DNA of 64,000 nucleotides from Streptococcus sanguinis SK1 = NCTC 7863 (GTDB taxonomy: Bacteria > Bacillota > Bacilli > Lactobacillales > Streptococcaceae): NCBI RefSeq assembly GCF_000194945.1, contig NZ_GL878507.1, positions 561,981-625,980 on the forward strand. The letters run 5' to 3'. Position 1 is the first letter of the stretch. The number at the start of each line of letters is the position of its first letter. Positions 17,754 to 24,535 of the stretch are shown one piece after another. Made by a program: the position numbers and the translations under genes. Below the pieces are notes generated by a model. It saw only the letters and a program-made list of their open reading frames with translations, was not told where the DNA came from and did not search any database.

Positions 17754-18578
17754 ATGAATAAATCCTATTTTTACCTTGAAATGAAAACACATGAGTTGGT
17801 CGTTCCTTATACTAAGCAAAAACGCCGTGTCCGCGTATTGCTTCCAAAGAACTATAGCCAGGATACAAATAAGACCTATCCCGTTGTTTATTTTCATGAC
17901 GGACAAAATGTTCTTTATAGCAAAGAGTCTTTCAGCGGCCATTCGTGGAAAGTCATTCCGACAATCAAGCGTAATCCAGATATTGAGAAAATGATTGTCG
18001 TGGCTATTGACAACGATGGCCAACGGCGCATGAATGAGTATTCAGCTTGGAAGTTCCAAGAGTCCAATATTCCCGGCATTCAGTTTGGCGGCAAGGGAAC
18101 GGAGTATGCGGAGTTTGTCATGGAAGTTGTCAAGCCTTTTATCGATCAGCATTATCGAACTAAGTCGGATCGGTTGCATACGGCTATGATTGGCTCTTCT
18201 CTTGGGGGAAATATCAGCCAGTTTATCGGTGTTGAATACCAAGATCAGATTGGCTGTCTGGGCATCTTTTCGTCTGCAAATTGGCTGCATCAGGAAGCTT
18301 TTGACCGTTATATTGAGAGAAAGACACTTCAGGCAGACCAGCGAGTTTTCATTTATGTTGGGACGGAAGAGGCTGATGATACAGATAAGACATTGATGGC
18401 TGGCAATATCAAGCAGGCCTATATTGATTCATCGCTCAGCTATTTCCGGCAGTTACTTGTATCTGGGGTAGATTTGTCCAATATCCAGATTAAGATCCAG
18501 TCTGGAGCTATTCACAACGAGATCGCTTGGGCAGAGCACTTGCCAGACTGTTTCCGTTTTATCAGCGAAAAATGGTAA
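17754..18578 (+). CDS. Esterase, PF00756 (esterase D) type, first of two
   Basis: 274-residue alpha/beta hydrolase of the esterase-D/mycolyltransferase-like family. The nucleophile elbow is MIGSSLGGNISQF, with YPVVYFHDGQNVL before it and a C-terminal catalytic His in GAIHNEIAWAEHLP. No signal peptide. The frame opens at TTG 17730; ATG 17754 (MNKSYFYLEMKTH) is the likelier start. A perfect TATAAT lies at 17713-17718. It forms a compact cluster with another esterase of the same family and an ATP-grasp enzyme. The substrate is unknown. Confidence 0.8.
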   Translation: MNKSYFYLEMKTHELVVPYTKQKRRVRVLLPKNYSQDTNKTYPVVYFHDGQNVLYSKESFSGHSWKVIPTIKRNPDIEKMIVVAIDNDGQRRMNEYSAWKFQESNIPGIQFGGKGTEYAEFVMEVVKPFIDQHYRTKSDRLHTAMIGSSLGGNISQFIGVEYQDQIGCLGIFSSANWLHQEAFDRYIERKTLQADQRVFIYVGTEEADDTDKTLMAGNIKQAYIDSSLSYFRQLLVSGVDLSNIQIKIQSGAIHNEIAWAEHLPDCFRFISEKW

Positions 18579-18610
18579 GCTAGTCAAACAGTGAGAAAGA
18601 GGTAGAAACT

Positions 18611-19351
18611 ATGCATGTAGAATTTTTAAGTCATTGGAGCGGCAATCTAGGTCGTGAAATGTATGTCAATCGCTATGGCCATGCTGGACTCCCGATTATA
18701 GTCTTCGCATCATCAGGCGGCAGCCATAATGAATATGCTGACTTCGGTATGATTGAGGCCTGTGCAGGTTTTATTGAGGCCGGTAAGATCCAGTTTTTCA
18801 CTCTCAGCAGTGTTGATAGTGAAAGTTGGTTGGCGGACTGGAAGCATCCTCACGACCGCGCAGAAATGCATCGTGCCTATGAACGTTATGTCATCGAAGA
18901 GGCGATTCCGTTTGTCAAGCATAAGACGGGTTGGTTTGACCCTATGATGACGACAGGCTGCTCCATGGGAGCTTATCATGCTGTTAATTTCTTCCTGCAG
19001 CATCCAGATGTTTTCAATAAAGTGATTGCCCTCAGTGGTGTCTATGATGCACGTTTCTTTGTCGGTGACAATTTGAACGACGAAGTCATTTATCAAAACT
19101 CACCAGCTGACTATATATGGAACCAAAATGATGGCTGGTTTATTGACCGCTATCGACAGGCTGATATTATCGTTTGTACTGGCTTGGGCGACTGGGAGCA
19201 GGATGGCCTTCCTTCCTTCTACACGCTGAAAGAAGCTTTTGAGCATAAGAATATTCCAGCTTGGTTTGCTGAATGGGGCCATGATGTTTCCCATGACTGG
19301 ATTTGGTGGCGTAAGCAAATGCCATATTTCCTCAATGAACTCAATCTTTAA
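18611..19351 (+). CDS. Esterase, PF00756 (esterase D) type, second of two
   Basis: 246 residues; a second putative esterase 32 nt after the first. The nucleophile elbow is TTGCSMGAYHAVNFF, followed by a late His in WGHDVSHDWIWWRKQMPYF. It lacks a signal peptide and is shorter and clearly diverged from its neighbour, so the pair is not a recent duplication. AGAGGTAG ribosome binding site. It precedes the ATP-grasp gene by 12 nt. Confidence 0.8.
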   Translation: MHVEFLSHWSGNLGREMYVNRYGHAGLPIIVFASSGGSHNEYADFGMIEACAGFIEAGKIQFFTLSSVDSESWLADWKHPHDRAEMHRAYERYVIEEAIPFVKHKTGWFDPMMTTGCSMGAYHAVNFFLQHPDVFNKVIALSGVYDARFFVGDNLNDEVIYQNSPADYIWNQNDGWFIDRYRQADIIVCTGLGDWEQDGLPSFYTLKEAFEHKNIPAWFAEWGHDVSHDWIWWRKQMPYFLNELNL

Positions 19352-19363
19352 AGGAGGTTTCCT

Positions 19364-20530
19364 ATGAATTATATCGTTATTTCTCCCTATTATCCGCAAA
19401 ATTTTCAGCAGTTTACTGTAGAATTGGCTAACAAAGGGATCACTGTTCTGGGAATCGGTCAGGAGCCTTATGATCAGCTAGATCAGCCTTTGAAGGATTC
19501 ATTGACTGAATATTTCAGAGTAGAAAATCTTGAAAATCTTGACGAAGTCAAAAGAGCGGTGGCCTTTCTCTTCTACAAGCATGGACCTATTGATCGGATT
19601 GAGTCTCATAATGAATACTGGCTGGAACTGGACGCTGAGTTGCGTGAGCAATTCAATGTCTTTGGAGCAAAACCAAAAGACTTGAAAAAGACCAAGTTCA
19701 AATCAGAGATGAAGAAGCTCTTTAAAAAAGCAGGTGTTCCAGTCGTTCCAGGTCAGATTGTTAACACAGAAGCTGGTGCTGATTTGGCTGTCAAGAAACT
19801 TGGTCTACCTTTGATTGCCAAGCCTGATAATGGAGTAGGAGCAGCTGCAACCTTTAAATTGGAAACAGCAGAAGATGTCGAACGATTCAAGCAAGAATGG
19901 GATCATCAGACTGCTTATTTCTTTGAAAAGTTTGTCCAGTCTGGCGAAATCTGTACTTTTGACGGTTTGGTAGATAAGGATGGTCAGATCGTCTTTGCAA
20001 CCACCTTTGACTATGCCCATACACCACTGGATTTGATGATCTATAAGATGGACAATTCCTATTACGTTCTCAAGGATATGGATCCAAAACTGCGTGCTTA
20101 TGGAGAAGCGATTGTTAAAATTTTCGGCATGAAAGAACGCTTTTTCCATATTGAGTTCTTTCGCGATGGTGATGATTATGTAGCCATTGAGTATAATAAC
20201 CGTCCAGCTGGCGGCTTTACCATTGATGTCTATAATTTCGCCCACTCAATCGATCTTTACAGAGGCTATGCAGCGATTGTAGCAGGAGAGCCTTTCCCAG
20301 CAGCACACATGGAGCCACTGTATTGTCTGGCAACCTCACGCCGTGCATCAACGAACTATGCTTACCCTGAGGCTGACTTGCTGGAGAAATACAGAGATAA
20401 TTTCAAGGTTAAGAAAGACATGCCTGCTGCATTTGCGGAGCTGCAAGGTGACTACCTCTATATGTTGACAACTCCAAGTCGAGAGCAGATGGAGCAGATG
20501 ATTGCAGATTTTGCTAAACAGGAGGACTAA
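19364..20530 (+). CDS. ATP-grasp enzyme (carbamoyl-phosphate-synthase-like)
   Basis: 388 residues. The N terminus is Rossmann-like (MNYIVISPYYPQNFQQFTVELANKGI). The ATP-grasp domain shows LGLPLIAKPDNGVGAAATFKL, the AYFFEKFVQSGE strand and the metal-binding end IEYNNRPAGGFTIDVYN. ATP-grasp enzymes make an acyl-phosphate and join it to an amine or thiol, so a ligase is expected. AGGAGG ribosome binding site. It is the last of the three-gene esterase-esterase-ligase cluster; substrates unknown. Confidence 0.8.
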   Translation: MNYIVISPYYPQNFQQFTVELANKGITVLGIGQEPYDQLDQPLKDSLTEYFRVENLENLDEVKRAVAFLFYKHGPIDRIESHNEYWLELDAELREQFNVFGAKPKDLKKTKFKSEMKKLFKKAGVPVVPGQIVNTEAGADLAVKKLGLPLIAKPDNGVGAAATFKLETAEDVERFKQEWDHQTAYFFEKFVQSGEICTFDGLVDKDGQIVFATTFDYAHTPLDLMIYKMDNSYYVLKDMDPKLRAYGEAIVKIFGMKERFFHIEFFRDGDDYVAIEYNNRPAGGFTIDVYNFAHSIDLYRGYAAIVAGEPFPAAHMEPLYCLATSRRASTNYAYPEADLLEKYRDNFKVKKDMPAAFAELQGDYLYMLTTPSREQMEQMIADFAKQED

Positions 20531-20627
20531 TCAAAAGCATGCTCTGCTATTATTTTCGTATAACAGTTTCAAAGTAGTAAAAACTACTCTAGCACAAAAA
20601 GTTTGTGAAATTTCTATTTTGGCATCG

Positions 20628-20662
20628 AAAACCAGTTTATCCAATGGATTGACTGGTTTTTC
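20628..20662 (+). terminator. Terminator of the esterase/ATP-grasp cluster
   Basis: Long hairpin: AAAACCAGT / ACTGGTTTT closed around an inner ATCC/GGAT stem, followed by TTC. Confidence 0.8.
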
Positions 20663-20689
20663 TTTGTGAAATATAAGTGAGCAAAAGTT

Positions 20690-20718
20690 TTGACAGTGCT
20701 TACAGCTTTAGATAGAAT
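20690..20718 (+). promoter_or_regulatory. PDH operon promoter with overlapping cre-like site
   Basis: -35 TTGACA (20690-20695), 17-bp spacer, -10 TAGAAT (20713-20718). TGACAGTGCTTACA at 20691-20704 resembles a CcpA cre with two mismatches and covers the -35. The promoter is well supported; CcpA control is tentative. Confidence 0.65.
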
Positions 20719-20752
20719 TAAATAGAAGAATTATGCTTAGAAAGGCAAAAAA

Positions 20753-21721
20753 ATGGCAACTTTAGATAAAAATCTTTTGTTAGAGATGTTCCGTAAGATG
20801 GAAGAAATCCGTCGCATGGACTTAAAAATTGCTCAACTTGTAAAAAAAGGAAAGGTTCCTGGGATGACTCACTTCTCAGTAGGTGAGGAAGCAGCCAATG
20901 TTGGCGCTATGCTGGCTTTGAATGAGGATGATTTGCTGACTTCAAACCACCGGGGGCATGGTCAAGCTATCGCTAAAGGAATCAACCTCAATGAAATGAT
21001 GGCGGAAATCCTAGGGAAATACACCGGTACCTGTAAAGGAAAAGGCGGCTCTATGCACATTGCTGACCTAGATGCTGGAAATCTTGGTGCTAATGGTATC
21101 GTAGGTGGCGGCATGGGAATTGCTGTCGGAGCAGCCTTGACCCAGCAAATGCAGAAGACAGGTAAGATTGTTGTCTGTTTCTTTGGTGACGGTGCTACCA
21201 ATGAAGGCGTCTTCCACGAAGCAGTCAACATGGCTTCTATCTGGAATCTACCAGTAATTTTCTATTGCATCAATAACGGCTATGGTATTTCTGCCGACAT
21301 CAAGAAAATGACCAATGTAGAGCACATACACGAGCGCAGCGCAGCTTATGGAATTCCAGGTATGTTCATCGAGGATGGCAATAATGTTCTGGATGTTTAT
21401 GAAGGCTTCCAAAAAGCTGTGGATTATGTTCGCAGTGGTAAAGGACCTGTCTTGATTGAGAGCGTCACTTATCGTTGGTTGGGACACTCTTCTTCTGACC
21501 CAGGTAAATACCGTACTCGTGAAGAAGTAGAAGAATGGAAGAAGAAGGATCCAATCGAAAATCTTCGTAAATACTTGCTGGAAAACAAGATTGCAAGCGA
21601 GGAAGAGCTGGAAGCTATCCAAGCTGGAGTCAAAGAAGCAGTAGAAGCATCTGTGAAGTTTGCAGAAGAAAGCCCATTCCCGCCGCTTGAATCTGCCTTT
21701 GAAGATATTTACGCAGACTAA
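20753..21721 (+). CDS. pdhA: Pyruvate dehydrogenase E1 component, alpha subunit
   Basis: Thiamine-diphosphate-dependent decarboxylation of a 2-oxoacid (pyruvate by context). 322 aa. The ThDP motif runs from GDGATNEGVFHEAVNMA to NNGYGIS, and SNHRGHGQAIAKG and KGKGGSMHIADL are typical of E1-alpha of the PDH/acetoin class. First gene of E1a-E1b-E2-E3-lplA. It sits 18 nt before the original E1b start. Another 2-oxoacid dehydrogenase (aco-like) is encoded at 44-49 kb. Confidence 0.93.
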   Translation: MATLDKNLLLEMFRKMEEIRRMDLKIAQLVKKGKVPGMTHFSVGEEAANVGAMLALNEDDLLTSNHRGHGQAIAKGINLNEMMAEILGKYTGTCKGKGGSMHIADLDAGNLGANGIVGGGMGIAVGAALTQQMQKTGKIVVCFFGDGATNEGVFHEAVNMASIWNLPVIFYCINNGYGISADIKKMTNVEHIHERSAAYGIPGMFIEDGNNVLDVYEGFQKAVDYVRSGKGPVLIESVTYRWLGHSSSDPGKYRTREEVEEWKKKDPIENLRKYLLENKIASEEELEAIQAGVKEAVEASVKFAEESPFPPLESAFEDIYAD

Positions 21722-21739
21722 AGAGAGGAGAAAAAGAAA

Positions 21740-22731
21740 ATGGAAACTAAAACTATGTCTTTTCGTGACCCATTATCCTCGCTATGTCTGAGGAAATGCG
21801 TCGCGATGAAAATGTACTCTTGATGGGAGAAGATGTCGGAGTCTTTGGTGGAGATTTCGGAACATCTGTTGGTATGCTGGAAGAGTTCGGTCCAGAGCGT
21901 GTACGTGACTGTCCGATTTCAGAAGCAGCGATTTCTGGAGCAGCAGCTGGAGCAGCTATGACAGGGCTGCGTCCAATCGTAGACATGACCTTTATGGACT
22001 TCTCTGTAATTGCCATGGATGCTATTGTAAACCAAGCCGCTAAAACTCGCTATATGTTTGGGGGAAAAGGACAGGTCCCAATGACTGTCCGCTGTGCAGC
22101 AGGTAATGGAGTTGGCTCAGCGGCTCAGCACTCTCAGTCTTTGGAATCTTGGTTTACCCACATTCCAGGTCTTAAGGTGGTAGCTCCGGGCACGCCTGCC
22201 GATATGAAAGGCCTCCTCAAAGCTTCTATCCGAGACAACAACCCGGTTATTATCCTGGAATATAAGTCTGAATTTAACCAAAAAGGCGAAGTGCCACTGG
22301 ATCCTGAGTATGTAATCCCTCTTGGCGTGGGTGAAATCAAAAAAGAAGGTACTGATGTAACAGTTGTTACTTACGGAAAAATGCTTCGCCGTGTCATGCA
22401 GGCAGCTGAAGAATTAGCAGAAGAAGGTATCTCTGTAGAAGTGGTTGATCCACGTACATTGGTGCCGCTTGATAAGGATATTATCATCAATTCTGTTAAG
22501 AAGACTGGTAAGGTCGTTTTGGTTAATGATGCCCACAAAACTAGCGGTTTCATTGGTGAAATTTCAGCAATTATTTCTGAGTCTGAAGCATTTGACTATC
22601 TAGATGCCCCAATCCGCCGTTGTGCAGGTGAAGACGTGCCAATGCCTTATGCGCAAAACTTGGAAAACGCGATGATTCCGACTGTTGAAAGCATTAAAGA
22701 CGCTATTCGGAAGACATATCATAAAGAATAA
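21740..22731 (+). CDS. pdhB: Pyruvate dehydrogenase E1 component, beta subunit, with 5' frameshift
   Basis: Partner of E1-alpha. The AGAGAGGAG ribosome binding site and ATG 21740 start a frame reading METKTMSFRD, then leave the family frame. From 21784 a second frame gives MSEEMRRDENVLLMGEDVG and a complete E1-beta to 22731. One base appears missing after GTGAC near 21769. Restoring a G gives ..FRDAIILAMSEEM.. and 330 aa, the standard length. Without it only a start at ATG 21784 is possible, and that has no ribosome binding site. The rest of the protein looks intact (GLRPIVDMTFMDF, NGVGSAAQHSQSLES), so the change is recent or an error. Confidence 0.85.
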
Positions 22732-22761
22732 GGTATAATAAAGAAAAGGCTTTCTCACGAA

Positions 22762-22793
22762 TTAGATTACATAAATTATTTTATGTAATCTAA
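22762..22793 (+). repeat. Perfect 14-bp inverted repeat after E1-beta
   Basis: TTAGATTACATAAA (22762-22775), loop TTAT, and its exact complement at 22780-22793, with further pairing of CACGA and TTGTG outside. No T-tract follows, so it is not a standard terminator. It could be an mRNA-processing or stabilising hairpin inside the PDH transcript. Confidence 0.75.
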
Positions 22794-22865
22794 TCTTGTG
22801 TAGAGGTTTAATGAGATTTAGAATTTTCTAATTGCAGAAAATCGTTATTCGGTTGAGTATTAGAA

Positions 22866-22944
22866 AGTCTACTAGGTTAGTCTCAGATAGCGGCAACCGT
22901 AGTAACTTGAGATACGTTTTGTATCCAAGTTGTTTGTAGAGTTG
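22866..22944 (+). repeat. 79-bp repeat in the PDH operon, copy 1
   Basis: Direct repeat (second copy 125 bp downstream) with the core AGTCTACTAGGTT, CGTAGTAACTTGAGATA and TATCCAAGTT. AACTTG/CAAGTT and GATAC/GTATC form a hairpin with a bulged A. Between the copies lies GTCGAAT/ATTCGAC. No known name. Confidence 0.7.
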
Positions 22945-22990
22945 CAACAGGAGAGAGTCGAATCGATAATATTCGACGAACGACTTAGTA

Positions 22991-23069
22991 AGTCTACTAG
23001 GTTGGTCGCAGATAGCGTTAACCGTAGTAACTTGAGATAAGTTTCGTATCCAAGTTACTTGTAGAGTTG
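22991..23069 (+). repeat. 79-bp repeat in the PDH operon, copy 2
   Basis: Second copy of the 22866-22944 unit. The AACTTG/CAAGTT arm is kept and the upper stem is shortened (GATA/TATC). It abuts the next repeat class without a gap. Confidence 0.7.
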
Positions 23070-23172
23070 AACACGGGCTAAAGTCTTTGTGAAAAATAAA
23101 CTTTTCTCGAAACTAAAATTTCTTTGTTAAGTTTTCTATTTTCACTTTGATTGTTAACACCCTTAGTATGAC
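23069..23172 (+). repeat. GAACACGGGCTAA palindromic element, copy 1
   Basis: Begins GAACACGGGCTAAA and ends CCCTTAGTAT, as does copy 3. It forms a long imperfect hairpin, with GTGAAAAATA at one side and TATTTTCAC at the other. No open frame. Probably a streptococcal intergenic MITE-like element; the name is not known to me. Confidence 0.65.
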
Positions 23173-23186
23173 TGGAACTGAATTCG

Positions 23187-23284
23187 GACGGAGGACTGCG
23201 AAAAAAAGATAGATTTCCTTGTGTTCATCGAACACAGCGTCAATCTCCTATTTTTTCATTGCCCTCTGCATCCTTAATATCTTA
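23187..23284 (+). repeat. GAACACGGGCTAA-class element, copy 2 (degenerate ends)
   Basis: Middle copy, with degraded termini. The core GCGAAAAAAAGATAGATTT...TATTTTTTCA and the tip hairpin TGTGTTC-ATC-GAACACA are well kept. Its tip differs from copy 3 by changes that preserve most of the pairing. Confidence 0.6.
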
Positions 23285-23289
23285 TATTC

Positions 23290-23394
23290 GAACACGGGCT
23301 AAAAGCTCGGAAAAAAGATAAATCTTCTTGGTTTCATTGAAGCCAGCGTTGATTTCTTATTTTTCAGTCGCTTTTTTTACGCCCTTAGTATCAT
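23290..23394 (+). repeat. GAACACGGGCTAA palindromic element, copy 3
   Basis: Complete copy from GAACACGGGCTAAAAGC to GCCCTTAGTATCAT, with tip hairpin TGGTTTC-ATT-GAAGCCA. It ends 20 bp before the E2 start codon. With the other repeats it fills the whole 22732-23413 gap, which holds no gene. Confidence 0.65.
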
Positions 23395-23413
23395 AATTAG
23401 AATTGGAGAGGTC

Positions 23414-24457
23414 ATGGCTGATGATAAGCTAAGAGCGACTCCTGCAGCTAGAAAGTTAGCGGATGATTTGGGAATCAACCTCTATGATGTTTCTGGCTCA
23501 GGCGCAAACGGTCGTGTCCACAAAGAAGACGTGGAAACTTATAAAGATACAAATGTGGTGCGCATTTCACCACTGGCAAAACGAATTGCCCAAGAACACA
23601 ATATTGCTTGGCAAGAGATTCAAGGAACTGGCCATCGTGGCAAGATTATGAAGAAAGATGTTCTTGCTTTCTTGCCTGAGAATGTTGAGAGCGATACAAT
23701 CAAATCTCCTGCTCAAATTGAAAAAGTGGAAGAAGTGCCTGATAATGTCACTCCTTACGGTGAAATTGAGCGTATTCCAATGACGCCGATGCGGAAAGTT
23801 ATCGCTCAGCGGATGGTAGAATCTTACCTGACGGCGCCAACATTCACCCTCAACTATGATGTTGATATGACAGAAATGCTGGCCTTGCGTAAAAAAGTGC
23901 TGGATCCAATCATGGAAGCAACTGGCAAGAAAGTAACTGTCACAGACCTGCTTTCGCTGGCGGTTGTGAAGACATTGATGAAGCATCCTTACCTCAACTC
24001 AACTTTGACAGAGGACGGCAAGACCATTATCACTCACAACTATGTCAACCTTTCAATGGCAGTCGGTATGGATAATGGCCTGATGACACCAGTTGTCTAC
24101 AATGCAGAAAAAATGAGCCTATCAGAACTTGTGGTAGCCTTTAAAGATGTTATCGGACGTACCTTGGAAGGTAAGTTAGCTCCGAGCGAGCTGCAAAACT
24201 CAACCTTCACAATCAGTAACTTGGGTATGTTTGGTGTTCAGTCCTTCGGTCCTATCATCAACCAGCCAAATTCTGCTATCTTGGGTGTAAGCTCAACAGT
24301 AGAAAAACCTGTCGTTGTTAATGGCGAAATTGTTATCCGTCCAATTATGAGTCTTGGCTTGACCATTGACCACCGTGTAGTTGACGGAATGGCTGGAGCT
24401 AAGTTTATGAAGGACTTGAAGGCTTTGATTGAAGACCCAATTTCAATGTTGGTATAA
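23414..24457 (+). CDS. pdhC: Dihydrolipoamide acetyltransferase E2 without lipoyl domain
   Basis: Transfers the acetyl group to CoA and forms the core of the complex. 347 aa. Two peripheral-subunit-binding segments come first (ATPAARKLADDLGINLYDVSG and ISPLAKRIAQEHNIAWQEIQG), then the catalytic domain with DHRVVDG near the C terminus. There is no lipoyl domain at the N terminus. The needed swinging arm is instead fused to E3, a layout I recall from pneumococcus too. GGAGAGG ribosome binding site directly after the repeat block. It is 680 bp from E1-beta but in the same direction. Confidence 0.92.
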   Translation: MADDKLRATPAARKLADDLGINLYDVSGSGANGRVHKEDVETYKDTNVVRISPLAKRIAQEHNIAWQEIQGTGHRGKIMKKDVLAFLPENVESDTIKSPAQIEKVEEVPDNVTPYGEIERIPMTPMRKVIAQRMVESYLTAPTFTLNYDVDMTEMLALRKKVLDPIMEATGKKVTVTDLLSLAVVKTLMKHPYLNSTLTEDGKTIITHNYVNLSMAVGMDNGLMTPVVYNAEKMSLSELVVAFKDVIGRTLEGKLAPSELQNSTFTISNLGMFGVQSFGPIINQPNSAILGVSSTVEKPVVVNGEIVIRPIMSLGLTIDHRVVDGMAGAKFMKDLKALIEDPISMLV

Positions 24458-24535
24458 GATTTTCTTTGCTAGTTTAAAAAGTAAAGAAACGAAACACTCA
24501 GCAAATGAAAAATTAAATTAGAAAAGGAAAGAAAA

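Noticed and set aside
22866..23394. CRISPR array
   Set aside because: Repeats are 79-105 bp, only two or three copies, with internal hairpins and no uniform spacers or cas genes.
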